Source: Mycobacterium ahvazicum (GTDB taxonomy: Bacteria; Actinomycetota; Actinomycetes; Mycobacteriales; Mycobacteriaceae). From it: 64,000 nt of DNA. How positions within the stretch are numbered: position 1 is the first letter of the stretch; each line of letters starts with the position of its first letter. Below the pieces are notes generated by a model. That model was not told the origin of the DNA. It saw nothing but the letters and a program-made list of their open reading frames with translations, and ran no database searches. The stretch lies in NCBI RefSeq assembly GCF_900176255.2, contig NZ_FXEG02000001.1:400651-464650 (forward strand), written 5' to 3'. Made by a program: the position numbers and the translations under genes. Below, piece after piece: positions 56,309 through 64,000 of the stretch.

Positions 56309-57235
56309 CTAATACGACGGGGCGCCCGCCGGCACTCGGGGCCGAGCCCAGTGCAGTCGTACGTGCTGGCCCGCCCGCACCTGGGCGACCTTGTCGATGT
56401 CCTCGTCGATCACCACGCCGACCACCGGGTAGCCGCCGGTGATCGGATGGTCGGGGCCCAGGATCACGGGTAATCCGTTGGGCGGCACCTGGATCGCGCC
56501 GCGGGTGGCACCCTCGCTGGGTAGCTGCCGGTCCGGAAAGCGGTACTGCAGCGGGCGGCCGACCAGCCGCATCCCGACCCGGTCGCTGCGATCGGACGAC
56601 ACCCAGTCGCTGTGGACGAGCACGTCGGGATCGACGAACCAGTCGTCGCGTGGTCCGGGTACCACAAGCAGCTCCACGGTGTCGCCACTGATGGCGGCGA
56701 CGGGAGCCTGGTCGAGTTCGGGATAGTCGTCGGTGTGCGCGCCGACGGGCAGCCGGTCCCCGGGCGACAGTGGCGAGGGGCCGATCGCCGACATCACGTC
56801 GTAGCTGCGCGAGCCCAGCACCGGCTGCACCGAAATACCGCCGCGCACTGCCAGATACGTCCGCAGGCCGGCCCGCGGGGTGCCCAGCGAAATTACTTGG
56901 CCGTCGCGGACGTGGTGAATGCTGTTGGTGCCGAACTTGATTCCGTTGACCGACGGGTCGGTGTCGGCGCCGGTCACCGCGATGTCGACGTCGCCGCCGT
57001 GTACCCGGGCGGCGAATCCGCCGAAGGTGACTTCGACGGTGGCGCGATCGTCGGGGTTGGCGACCAGCCGATTGGCGAGTTTGTGCGAGCGGCGGTCGGC
57101 GGCGCCGGACCGGCCGACCCCGAGGTGGGCCTGCCCGATCCGGCCGAGATCTTGGAGGACGGCCAGTGGTCCGGTGCGCAGGATTTCGAGCTTGATGTCG
57201 GGCTTGATATCGGGCTTGATATCAGGCTTTGTCAT
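56309..57235 (-). CDS. pxpC: 5-oxoprolinase subunit C / biotin-dependent carboxyltransferase family (Rv0263c-like)
   Basis: A 308-residue KipA/PxpC-type protein with [20 protein letters not shown] at the start and [32 protein letters not shown] at the end (layout). With PxpB it forms part of the ATP-dependent 5-oxoprolinase that opens pyroglutamate. The N-terminus carries three in-frame copies of a Lys-Pro-Asp-Ile repeat (coding 12-base unit at about 57188-57230). The ATG at 57235 has AAGGAG six bases upstream. It is 14 bases after the pxpB stop. The third partner, PxpA (LamB/YcsF), is not in the window. Confidence 0.82.
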   Translation of the reverse strand: MTKPDIKPDIKPDIKLEILRTGPLAVLQDLGRIGQAHLGVGRSGAADRRSHKLANRLVANPDDRATVEVTFGGFAARVHGGDVDIAVTGADTDPSVNGIKFGTNSIHHVRDGQVISLGTPRAGLRTYLAVRGGISVQPVLGSRSYDVMSAIGPSPLSPGDRLPVGAHTDDYPELDQAPVAAISGDTVELLVVPGPRDDWFVDPDVLVHSDWVSSDRSDRVGMRLVGRPLQYRFPDRQLPSEGATRGAIQVPPNGLPVILGPDHPITGGYPVVGVVIDEDIDKVAQVRAGQHVRLHWARPRVPAGAPSY

Positions 57236-57249
57236 GGCATGCTCCTTGA

Positions 57250-57912
57250 TCACACGGCCCGGAATTGAATCCACATGCCCTGCGTCAGCAACGCCGGATC
57301 GGCCCGCATCAGGTCCCACAGGACCGCGTCGGTGCGACCGATGAGTTGCCAGCCGCCGGGGGATTGGCGCGGATAGATGGCGCTGAACTCACCCGCGAGT
57401 GCGACGGAGCCGGCCGGTACCGAGGTGCGCGGCTCGGCGCGGCGCGGCACCCGCAGCCGCGGGTCACCGTCGACGAGGTACGCGAAACCCGGTGCGAATC
57501 CACTGAATCCGACGCGCCACAGCGTGGCGGTGTGAGCGTCGATGACCTGTTCGGCCGTCAGCCCGGTGTGGCTGGCGGCCTCGGCGAGGTCCGGACCGTC
57601 GTAGACGACGTCGATCACCACGTCGGCGGTGCGCTCGGCCGGGGCGGCCGTGTCCGCGGTGATCCGCAGCTTCCGTAGTCGCTGGCGGATGACGCCCTGG
57701 TATCGCGGGCCGTCGAGTTTGACCAGTACCGTGCGGGCGGCCGGAACGATGTCGAGCACGCCCGGCAGCGCCGCCGCACGCAACGTGTCCGCCCATGCCA
57801 GTACCTCTGCGGTGCTGCCACATTGCACCAGCAGCGCCTGGTCGCCGTAGTCCAGGACGACGTTGCCGACCAGTTCGGCCGACACGTCCGCGGGGAGATC
57901 CGTCACGCTCAT
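57250..57912 (-). CDS. pxpB: 5-oxoprolinase subunit B (KipI family, Rv0264c-like)
   Basis: A 220-residue allophanate-hydrolase-subunit-1 domain protein. It carries [18 protein letters not shown] and [18 protein letters not shown], the hallmark of the KipI/PxpB family, and ends GMWIQFRAV. It pairs with PxpC to hydrolyse 5-oxoproline. It is the first gene of the pair. The perfect TTACT-GAAC-GGTAA palindrome lies directly in front of its ATG, where a Shine-Dalgarno would be, so the message is probably leaderless or the true start lies a little further in. Confidence 0.82.
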   Translation of the reverse strand: MSVTDLPADVSAELVGNVVLDYGDQALLVQCGSTAEVLAWADTLRAAALPGVLDIVPAARTVLVKLDGPRYQGVIRQRLRKLRITADTAAPAERTADVVIDVVYDGPDLAEAASHTGLTAEQVIDAHTATLWRVGFSGFAPGFAYLVDGDPRLRVPRRAEPRTSVPAGSVALAGEFSAIYPRQSPGGWQLIGRTDAVLWDLMRADPALLTQGMWIQFRAV

Positions 57913-57925
57913 TACTGAACGGTAA
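57912..57925. promoter_or_regulatory. Palindrome TTACT-GAAC-GGTAA at the pxpB start
   Basis: The third perfect TTACY-N4-RGTAA palindrome in the window. It abuts the pxpB start codon (57910-57912), a position that would block transcription or initiation. The same motif precedes fabG4/fadA2 and fadE5. Confidence 0.6.
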
Positions 57926-58011
57926 CTTCGGAATCCGCGCAGGCAAAGAGGCCGAGACGGGATTTTCGAGCACTGCCAGAGCTGCCTTAGCGAATGCTCA
58001 AAGAGCCGTGC

Positions 58012-59010
58012 CTAGCCGAGCACTTTGCCGATCATCGGGGGCAGCTGATCGGCGACCATCGGGTAGCTCAGCGGCGAGGCGAAGGCGATCGCGCCGGCCT
58101 GGTCCTTGGTGGTGAAGACATGGCGGTTCTGGGCGGTCGCCTGCGATCCGGCGACCTCGGGGTCGGCCAGCAGCGCCTTCTGCTCGTCGGCACTCTCGGT
58201 CGTCCAGATCACCACGTCGGCGGAATCGAGCACCGTCTTGATCTGGTCGCGCGGGATGACGGCGCGGTGATCGCTGACGAAGGGCTTGATGCTGTCGGCG
58301 ATGACCAAACCCATCTGGTTGAGGAAGTCGGTTCGCCAGCCCGCCGCGGTGGCGACCACGCTGCCCCGGAACAGGGTGCCCTGCATCAGCAAGGCGCGCT
58401 TGGTCTTCCACTGCGGATGATTCTGGGCTACGGCGACGAACTGCTTGTCGACGCCATCGATCAGCGCCTTCATCTGGCCGGCCTGAAACACGGCCTGGCC
58501 GACCGCGGTGGCCTGGTCCTTCCACGGCTCGAAGAACGCGTCGCCGTCGGACTGCGCAACGGTCGGGGCGATCGCGGCCAGCTTCTTGTAGGTGTCGGCG
58601 TCCAAGCCGGCGTTGACGGCGACGATCAAATCGGGCTTCAGGCCAGAGATCTGTTCGACGGCTATCCCGTTGTCCAGGTTCAGCACCACGGGTTGTGCGC
58701 CGCCGAGCTTGGGCTGGGCCCACGGCCACACCGCGAACGGCTGGTCACCGAACCAGTTGGTCACCGCGATCGGTACGACGCCGAGGGCGAGCAGGTCGTC
58801 TTGCTCGGTGTAGCCCGCGCTGACCACCCGCTTGGGCGGCGTCTTGATGACGGTCTGACCGAAAAGATGGGTGATCGTCACGCCTTCGCTGCCGGGAGCG
58901 CTCGCCGGCGGTTTCGGGTCCGAACACCCCGCCGCCGTCCCGGCCGCCGCGGCGGCCGCGGCGGCACCGGCGAGCTGCAAGAACCCCCGCCGATTCCATC
59001 CCTGTCGCAT
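58012..59010 (-). CDS. fecB2: Iron-siderophore ABC transporter substrate-binding lipoprotein FecB2-like (Rv0265c-like)
   Basis: A 332-residue periplasmic-binding lipoprotein. The signal peptide has a twin-arginine-like NRRGFLQLAG and a lipobox ending at Cys29 (AAGC), so it is a candidate Tat-exported lipoprotein. The FecB fold is seen in VVSAGYTEQDDLLALGVVPIAVT, KPDLIVAVNAGLD and a C-terminal PMVADQLPPMIGKVLG. It would bind a ferric siderophore or haem. No permease or ATPase gene is adjacent. The ATG 59010 (MRQGWNRR) is chosen over the frame to 59070. The position matches Rv0265c. Confidence 0.85.
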   Translation of the reverse strand: MRQGWNRRGFLQLAGAAAAAAAAGTAAGCSDPKPPASAPGSEGVTITHLFGQTVIKTPPKRVVSAGYTEQDDLLALGVVPIAVTNWFGDQPFAVWPWAQPKLGGAQPVVLNLDNGIAVEQISGLKPDLIVAVNAGLDADTYKKLAAIAPTVAQSDGDAFFEPWKDQATAVGQAVFQAGQMKALIDGVDKQFVAVAQNHPQWKTKRALLMQGTLFRGSVVATAAGWRTDFLNQMGLVIADSIKPFVSDHRAVIPRDQIKTVLDSADVVIWTTESADEQKALLADPEVAGSQATAQNRHVFTTKDQAGAIAFASPLSYPMVADQLPPMIGKVLG

Positions 59011-59066
59011 CGCGTGAGAGTATCGCGTCGCCGACGCTGACCTGCATCGCCGCACGGTTTCGCCGC

Positions 59067-59651
59067 TCACCTCAGTGGCATGCCGGCGTCGACGAAGTCC
59101 AGGGCCCGATAGATCGTCGCGGCCGTCGGTGGCGCGTTGTCGGCGGCGGCCATCATCGCGCCAGTCAGCGCTCCCGCGAACACCCGGACTTCGAAATCGT
59201 CTGTGGGGCGGCCGATTCGGTGCCCGATCATCTCCGCAACGACGTTGACGGTGCGGTAGTACTCGTCGTACATGGCGGCCTTGAGCTCGGGTATCGAGAA
59301 CATCAGTCGCTGCCGGGTGTTCTCGAAATCCAGCTGCTCAGCGGGCAGAGCGGCCATGACTTCGGTGTAGGCCCGGCGGATCGCCTCGGTGGGCGACAGC
59401 TCGGGCGGCTGCGACTCGAAGGCCGCGAAGATCAGCGGGTCCAGGTCGTCGGCGAGCAGCAACGACTCCTTGGATCCGAAGTAGCGAAAGAAGGTGCTGG
59501 GTGACACTTCGGCGGCCTCGGCGATCTGTTCGACGGTGGTGGCCGCATAGCCATTCGCATCGATCAGGCGGAACGCCTCGCGCCTGATGGCCTGGCGGGT
59601 CTTGAGCTTCTTGCGCTCCCGCAGGCCCAGGGGCTGATCAGTCGCGGGCAT
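59067..59651 (-). CDS. TetR-family regulator
   Basis: A 194-residue TetR repressor. The helix-turn-helix is KTRQAIRREAFRLIDANGY, TVEQIAEAAEVSPSTFFRYFGSKESLL in layout (residues about 19-62), followed by a helical ligand domain. The ATG 59651 is preferred; an in-frame GTG at 59669 lies upstream. The first 14 bases of the gene overlap the end of the polymerase gene on the same strand, so it is probably co-transcribed behind it. It is 56 bases upstream of fecB2. I cannot tie it to one M. tuberculosis locus. Confidence 0.8.
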   Translation of the reverse strand: MPATDQPLGLRERKKLKTRQAIRREAFRLIDANGYAATTVEQIAEAAEVSPSTFFRYFGSKESLLLADDLDPLIFAAFESQPPELSPTEAIRRAYTEVMAALPAEQLDFENTRQRLMFSIPELKAAMYDEYYRTVNVVAEMIGHRIGRPTDDFEVRVFAGALTGAMMAAADNAPPTAATIYRALDFVDAGMPLR

Positions 59652-60942
59652 GGGGCAATTCTCCCGCACCCGCGGCGCCCCGCCGCGAACCCGGCGGCGT
59701 GTATTCGTGCCCCTCCTTTGTCCAAGGGCTGTAGTCGGCGATCAGCTCTTCCTGCGGCGGGCGCTGGTCGACCGGAACATGCTGCAGGTTGATCCGGATC
59801 CGGTACCAAATCGAACTCGGCCCGCGCATGCCGTCGACCAGCACATCGGCCGGCGCCAACCGCCCGGCGACGGCGGGATAACGGCCGCGCCAGGTGTCCA
59901 GCGCGGCCATCGCCTCGTCCTTGGTCTTGGTCCGGGCGACCTCGATCAGAGGCATCGAAGACCGGCGGCGGCCGTCGGCACTCTTCCCCGCCCCGCGCGG
60001 CGCCCGCTCCGGGGGGCCCATTTCCTCGGCCAGCATCAGCAGCCGGTCCAGGTCGCCCACCGCGTCATCCATCCCCGCCCACGGGTCGCCGATCTGGGCG
60101 AACCGGTCGGGAACGGTGGCGATCGTGAACGTCTCCGGCCGGCAGCCGGCGACCTCGTCCCAATGCAGCGGCGTCGACACCCGGGCGTCCGGCGTAGCCC
60201 GCACCGAATAGGCGGACGCGACCGTGCGGTCCTTCGCGTTCTGGTTGAAGTCGACGAAGACGCCCTCGCGCTCTTCCTTCCACCAGCGGCTGGTCGCCGC
60301 GTCGGGCACTCGCCGCTCCACCTCACGGGCAACGGTCTGGGCGGCCAGCCGGACCTGACGAAACTCCCAGCGCGGCGCGATCCGGGCGTAGATGTGAAAG
60401 CCACGCGAGCCGGACGTCTTGGGCCAACCGACCAGGCCGTAGTCCTCCAGCACCTCGCGGGCCACCAGGGCCACGTCGACGATGCCTTGCCAGTCGACCC
60501 CGGGCATCGGATCCAGGTCGACGCGCAACTCGTCCGGATGGTCGAGGTCGGTGGCGAGCACCGGATGCGGGTTGAGGTCCACACAACCCAGGTTGACTGC
60601 CCACGCCAGCCCGGCAGCGTCGTGGATGACGGCCTCGGCGGCCGACGTACCCCGCGCGTAGTGGAGCTCGGCGACGTCGACCCAATCCGGCCGCTTCGTC
60701 GGCGCACGCTTCTGGAACACCGCCTCGTGCGCGATGCCCTTGACGAAGCGCTTGAGGATCATCGGCCGCCCGGCCACACCCCGCAACGCCGCGTCGGCCA
60801 CCGATAGGTAATACCGGACCAGGTCGAGTTTGGTGTAGGGCCCGGTCTGTCCATGAGCTTCGAACACGACTTTGTCCGGGTGGGTGATCTTGACGTGGTG
60901 CCCGGCAACCTCCATTGACACCGGACCGGTCATGGCGTTCAT
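59638..60942 (-). CDS. LigD-like DNA polymerase/primase (PolDom, Rv0269c-like)
   Basis: A 434-residue archaeo-eukaryotic primase-superfamily protein like the polymerase domain of LigD but without nuclease or ligase domains. It contains HPDKVVFEAHG, the metal-binding ELRVDLDPMPGVDW, the SGSRGFHIYARIAP loop and DFNQNAKDRTVASAYSVRATPDARVSTPLHWDEV (layout). Homologues (M. smegmatis PolD2) extend primers with ribonucleotides and take part in DNA repair. The ATG 60942 (MNAMTGPVSMEVAGH) is chosen; the open frame reaches 61041 but crosses the divergent fadD2 start. It overlaps the TetR gene downstream. Confidence 0.85.
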   Translation of the reverse strand: MNAMTGPVSMEVAGHHVKITHPDKVVFEAHGQTGPYTKLDLVRYYLSVADAALRGVAGRPMILKRFVKGIAHEAVFQKRAPTKRPDWVDVAELHYARGTSAAEAVIHDAAGLAWAVNLGCVDLNPHPVLATDLDHPDELRVDLDPMPGVDWQGIVDVALVAREVLEDYGLVGWPKTSGSRGFHIYARIAPRWEFRQVRLAAQTVAREVERRVPDAATSRWWKEEREGVFVDFNQNAKDRTVASAYSVRATPDARVSTPLHWDEVAGCRPETFTIATVPDRFAQIGDPWAGMDDAVGDLDRLLMLAEEMGPPERAPRGAGKSADGRRRSSMPLIEVARTKTKDEAMAALDTWRGRYPAVAGRLAPADVLVDGMRGPSSIWYRIRINLQHVPVDQRPPQEELIADYSPWTKEGHEYTPPGSRRGAAGAGELPHARD

Positions 60943-61000
60943 CGTAATTACGGGAGAATTTTCTGGCCGCGTTGCGACCCGCGTCACATATGGTGAGGTT

Positions 61001-62698
61001 ATGCCTAACCTTCCTGGCCTGCCCGGGCAAGCCGTTTCCAAGGTCCAGCAGTACGTCGAACGCGGTTCGGCGGAGCTGCACTACGTGCGGAAGATCTTCG
61101 AGGCGGGCGCATTCAAGCTCGAGTCGCCGCTGAAGACCGCCGCTATGGCAACCGACATCGCCAAGTGGGGCGAGTTCGGCATGCTGCCCTCGCTCAACGC
61201 CAGACGGACCCCCGACCGCGCGGCGCTGATCGACGAGGACGGCGAGTTCAGCTACCGCGAACTCGACGAGGCCGCGCACGCCGTGGCCAACGGCCTGATC
61301 GAAAAGGGCGTCAAGGGCGGCGACGGCGTCGCCATCCTGGCCCGCAACCACCGCTGGTTCGTCATCGCCAACTACGGCGCCGCCCGGGTCGGTGCCCGCA
61401 TCATCCTGCTCAACAGCGAATTCTCCGGACCGCAGATCAAAGAGGTGTCCGAGCGCGAAGGCGCCAAGGTCATCATCTACGACGACGAATACACCAACGC
61501 CGTCAGCAAGGCCGAGCCGGAGCTGGGCAAGCTGCGCGCTTTAGGTGTCAACCCGGACAGCGACGAGTCCTCCGGCAGCACCGACGAAACCCTGGCAGAG
61601 CTGATCGCGCGCAGCAGCAAGGAGCCCGCCCCCAAGGCCAGCAAGCACGCGTCGATCATCATCCTGACCAGCGGCACGACCGGGACACCGAAGGGCGCGA
61701 ACCGCAGCACCCCGCCCACCCTGGCTCCCGTCGGGACCCTGGCTCCCGTCGGGGGCATCCTGTCGCACGTTCCGTTCAAGGCCAACGAGGTCACCTCGCT
61801 GCCGGCGCCGATGTTCCACGCGCTCGGTTACCTCCACGCCACCATCGCGATGTTCCTGGGCTCGACGCTGGTGCTGCGGCGCAAATTCAAACCGCCGCTG
61901 GTGCTGGAAGACATCGAGAAATACAAGGTGACGGCCATGGTCGTGGTGCCGGTGATGTTGTCGCGCATCCTGGACACGCTGGAAAAGATGGACTCCAAGC
62001 CCGACCTGTCCAGCCTGAAGATCATCTTCGTGTCCGGATCCCAGCTGGGCGCCGAGTTGGCCAACCGCGCCCTGAAAGACATCGGTCCGGTCGTCTACAA
62101 CATGTACGGCTCGACCGAGATCGCGTTCGCGACCATCGCCCGGCCCGAGGACCTGGAACGCAACGCGTCGACGGTCGGCCCGGTCGTCAAGGGCGTGAAG
62201 GTCAAGATCCTCGACGACAACGGCAACGAGGTGCCTCAGGGCGACGTGGGACGCATCTTCGTCGGCAACGCCTTCCCGTTCGAGGGCTACACGGGCGGCG
62301 GGCACAAGCAGATCATCGACGGCCTGATGTCCTCCGGCGACGTCGGCTACTTCGACGAATACGGCCTGCTGTATGTCAGCGGCCGTGACGACGAGATGAT
62401 CGTCTCCGGCGGCGAGAACGTGTTCCCCGCCGAGGTCGAGGACCTGATCAGCGGACACGAAGCCGTGGTGGAGGCCACCGCGATCGGTGTCGAGGACAAG
62501 GAGTGGGGCCACCGGCTGCGCGCGTTCGTCGTGAAGAAGGACGGCGCTGAGGTCGACGAGGACACCATCAAGGGATACGTGCGCGACCACCTGGCCCGCT
62601 ACAAGGTGCCGCGCGAGGTGATCTTCCTCGAGGAATTGCCGCGCAACCCGACCGGCAAGATTCTCAAGCGCGAACTGCGCGAAATGCAGGTCGACTAG
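61001..62698 (+). CDS. fadD2: Long-chain fatty-acid-CoA ligase FadD2
   Basis: A 565-residue ANL-superfamily acyl-CoA synthetase. The AMP-binding motif IILTSGTTGTPKGANRS, NMYGSTEIAFATIA, the hinge SGRDDEMIVSGGENVFPAEVE and the C-terminal lysine in NPTGKILKREL are all present. It activates fatty acids for beta-oxidation or lipid synthesis. A perfect 18-base tandem repeat at 61718-61753 duplicates the peptide TLAPVG after the AMP loop, adding six residues. The ATG follows GGTGAGG. It is divergent from the polymerase gene and matches Rv0270. Confidence 0.92.
   Translation: MPNLPGLPGQAVSKVQQYVERGSAELHYVRKIFEAGAFKLESPLKTAAMATDIAKWGEFGMLPSLNARRTPDRAALIDEDGEFSYRELDEAAHAVANGLIEKGVKGGDGVAILARNHRWFVIANYGAARVGARIILLNSEFSGPQIKEVSEREGAKVIIYDDEYTNAVSKAEPELGKLRALGVNPDSDESSGSTDETLAELIARSSKEPAPKASKHASIIILTSGTTGTPKGANRSTPPTLAPVGTLAPVGGILSHVPFKANEVTSLPAPMFHALGYLHATIAMFLGSTLVLRRKFKPPLVLEDIEKYKVTAMVVVPVMLSRILDTLEKMDSKPDLSSLKIIFVSGSQLGAELANRALKDIGPVVYNMYGSTEIAFATIARPEDLERNASTVGPVVKGVKVKILDDNGNEVPQGDVGRIFVGNAFPFEGYTGGGHKQIIDGLMSSGDVGYFDEYGLLYVSGRDDEMIVSGGENVFPAEVEDLISGHEAVVEATAIGVEDKEWGHRLRAFVVKKDGAEVDEDTIKGYVRDHLARYKVPREVIFLEELPRNPTGKILKRELREMQVD
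61718..61753 (+). repeat. 18-base in-frame tandem repeat in fadD2
   Basis: Two adjacent perfect copies of an 18-base unit encoding TLAPVG at 61718-61735 and 61736-61753. One copy seems sufficient in the family (as I recall the M. tuberculosis protein), so the second is a recent duplication in a surface loop. Confidence 0.85.
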
Positions 62699-62716
62699 CC
62701 GCGCCCGCGCGTCCGG

Positions 62717-63112
62717 CTAGCGCCGGTCCTGAATGGCCCGGATGATCTGGGCCGCGAGCTTGGGATCGGCCAGCAACTGGTCGATGAGCGCCGTGAGCAC
62801 CTCTTGGCCGGTGACCCGGGCGACGCCCAACTGGTCGGCGGCTTCCCGTTGCCAGATGTCGAGTGCTCGATGGGTGGCGGCCGGGAGGTCGACGGTGCGC
62901 CGCGTCCGTTGGATGCGGGGGGTTTCGCCCGTGGAGCGTGATCGGGATTCCGCGGGATCGCCGACCATTCGTTGGGGGCGCGGCTGACGGAACCCGGTGA
63001 GGCGTTCAGTTGGTGCGCTGTCTCCGGCGGGTGACGCGGCGGACATCTGCGCTCGGAACGCTGCGGCGCCGGGCCCGATCCGGCCGGGGTTGAAGCTCAC
63101 TGGGGCGACCAT
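62717..63112 (-). CDS. Ribbon-helix-helix-type small DNA-binding protein (putative)
   Basis: A 131-residue protein with a disordered, Pro/Arg-rich N-terminus (FNPGRIGPGAAAFRAQMSA then RQPRPQRMVGDPAESRSRS). The C-terminal 65 residues look like a ribbon-helix-helix: strand RRTVDLPAATHRAL, helix A DIWQREAADQLG, helix B TGQEVLTALIDQLLADPKLAAQII. Such proteins act as repressors or partition factors and bind short tandem repeats. The ATG 63112 (MVAPVSFNPG) is preferred over 63130. The first tandem ATCAGT repeat lies 17 bases upstream, in its promoter. It converges with fadD2. I do not recognise an orthologue name. Confidence 0.6.
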   Translation of the reverse strand: MVAPVSFNPGRIGPGAAAFRAQMSAASPAGDSAPTERLTGFRQPRPQRMVGDPAESRSRSTGETPRIQRTRRTVDLPAATHRALDIWQREAADQLGVARVTGQEVLTALIDQLLADPKLAAQIIRAIQDRR

Positions 63113-63128
63113 CCCTCCGGTGGGTGCC

Positions 63129-63510
63129 AATCAGTAAATCAGTGCTTCCGTGCACGTTGCCTACTGATTGTCTCACTGACACCAGCGTAAGTCCCGTCGC
63201 GCGGAGCCGGGTGTTACGGCGGAAGTTCCAGCGACCGCGGCACGCCCGGACGCGTGCGGCGGTCCTCACCAGTGGAAATTAAAAAGCGTAGCTGTGGAAA
63301 ATAGAGGACGCGACCTGTATGGCTACGGTGCGCAAATCGTGTACCGATGGATCTGCGGCATATGAGATTTCCGTATCGGGCGCAAGAGGCGCATTATCGT
63401 CCCGTATTAGCTGATCTACTGAGTAGAGGATATTCTTAGATCAGTGAATCAGTAGATACCACTTGAACTGGGTGTATATCGGCCTCAGTAGGCACTGATC
63501 TCAGTATCTT
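63129..63510. repeat. AT-rich region with tandem ATCAGT repeats
   Basis: Part of a gap of about 600 bases without a gene (63113-63711), far lower in GC than the rest. ATCAGT occurs twice with an exact 8-base step at 63130/63138 and again at 63440/63448 (units AATCAGTA, AATCAGTG, GATCAGTG). Inverted copies lie at 63163-63168 and 63493-63498, with related CTCAGTA near 63484 and 63500. An ATCTACTGA / TCAGTAGAT inverted repeat spans 63414-63457. This resembles iteron or operator arrays for ribbon-helix-helix proteins. Confidence 0.55.
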
Positions 63511-63711
63511 CGGTTTTCCTGAATGGCGCAGTTGCGTATTATTTGAAATACGGATTTGAGTTACGAAGATACGTAATTGTGCGACTGAGGTTGCGACTGA
63601 ATTGTTATTCATTTCACAGCACAATTCGGTGCTATTGCTATTGTTTGCCCAGAAATTTATGCGTAGCGTTTCGAGATGTCGGGGGACAGGGGTTCTCGGA
63701 AGGAGCTCATC

Positions 63712-64000
63712 ATGAGGTATTCACTGCGATCGATCCGCGGCGCGGCCGCGGGTGCTGTCGGCGCCGGTGCGGTGGCCGGCGCGATGCTGTTCGGCGGGAT
63801 GCCCGCGGCGCAGGCCGCGCCGGCGCCCGCCCCTGCCACGACTTTCGACATCGGCGGCCCGCACGGCGGCGCCCCGCTCAGTCCCGGGATCCTTCCCGAG
63901 CGGCCCGGCGGCGGCCACGGCGGCCACGGTTGGGGTCCCGGCGGCGGGCACGGTGGCTGGGGCCGCGGCGGCGGCTGGGGCCACGGCGGGGGGTGTTGCT
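63712..64000 (+). CDS. Secreted Gly/His-rich protein, 3' end cut by window edge
   Basis: An open frame of 96 codons to the edge. It starts MRYSLRSIRGAAAGAVGAG, with a hydrophobic core and a signal cleavage after GGMPAAQA, then an Ala/Pro stretch. From residue 46 it is rich in Gly and His (GGGHGGHGWGPGGGHGGWG) and reaches a Cys pair at the edge. GGAAGGAG precedes the ATG by about seven bases; an in-frame ATG at 63676 is less likely. The Gly/His pattern suggests metal binding. It is downstream of the AT-rich repeat region and transcribed away from it. The remainder of the gene is outside the window. Confidence 0.7.
   Translation, partial: MRYSLRSIRGAAAGAVGAGAVAGAMLFGGMPAAQAAPAPAPATTFDIGGPHGGAPLSPGILPERPGGGHGGHGWGPGGGHGGWGRGGGWGHGGGCC

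Overview
The window is GC-rich chromosomal DNA from a Mycobacterium, most likely a slow-growing non-tuberculous species. The evidence is a PPE-family protein type, arabinan and mycolate cell-wall genes, AftD, LpqI, FadE/FadD/FadA lipid enzymes, the Sdh1 complex, a SigF-type promoter and GTG/TTG starts. Gene order follows the Mycobacterium tuberculosis stretch from about Rv0226c to Rv0270 (from memory of that genome), with species-specific insertions and losses. I cannot name the species.

Layout. 1-8.4 kb: envelope genes (a GT-C-like membrane protein cut by the window edge, a DUF3068 protein, a TmaT-like acyltransferase), then a YbjN-like protein, a CoA ligase, a PHP lactonase and FadE4. 8.5-17.6 kb: an accessory block of one PPE protein with a long AIDA-like repeat domain, a second PPE gene split by an IS256-family element, a large LuxR-type ATPase regulator and a secreted serine protease. 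Both PPE promoters carry the same pair of phased direct repeats. 17.7-30.4 kb: a TetR gene with its operator and R2lox, then GabD1, an AlsS-like TPP enzyme, a lipase-maturation-factor-like protein, AftD, three DUF2613 paralogues and LpqI. 30.5-40.1 kb: TetR, ClC transporter, HtdX-FabG4, FadA2, an F6-like SigF-dependent small RNA, FadE5, a 2OG oxygenase and a flavin reductase. 40.1-46.7 kb: succinate dehydrogenase 1, a PEP-mutase-family enzyme, an HxlR/DUF302 pair and Acr2. 46.9-55.5 kb: a nitrogen-assimilation block (NirBD, sirohydrochlorin chelatase, NnaR-like regulator, two NarK transporters). 55.7-62.7 kb: AAC(2'), PxpBC, FecB2, TetR, a LigD-like polymerase and FadD2. 62.7-64 kb: a ribbon-helix-helix protein beside an AT-rich region with tandem ATCAGT repeats, and a truncated Gly/His-rich secreted protein.

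How the genes work together. NarK imports nitrate/nitrite, NirBD reduces nitrite with siroheme made through the chelatase, and NnaR controls the set. HtdX, FabG4, FadA2 and FadE5 form a fatty-acid module whose two promoters, together with pxpB, share the palindrome TTACY-N4-RGTAA. The least expected material is the LuxR-ATPase/PPE cassette, the shared palindrome and the ribbon-helix-helix/ATCAGT region. All function calls rest on reading protein motifs and remembered orthologues; no search was run.
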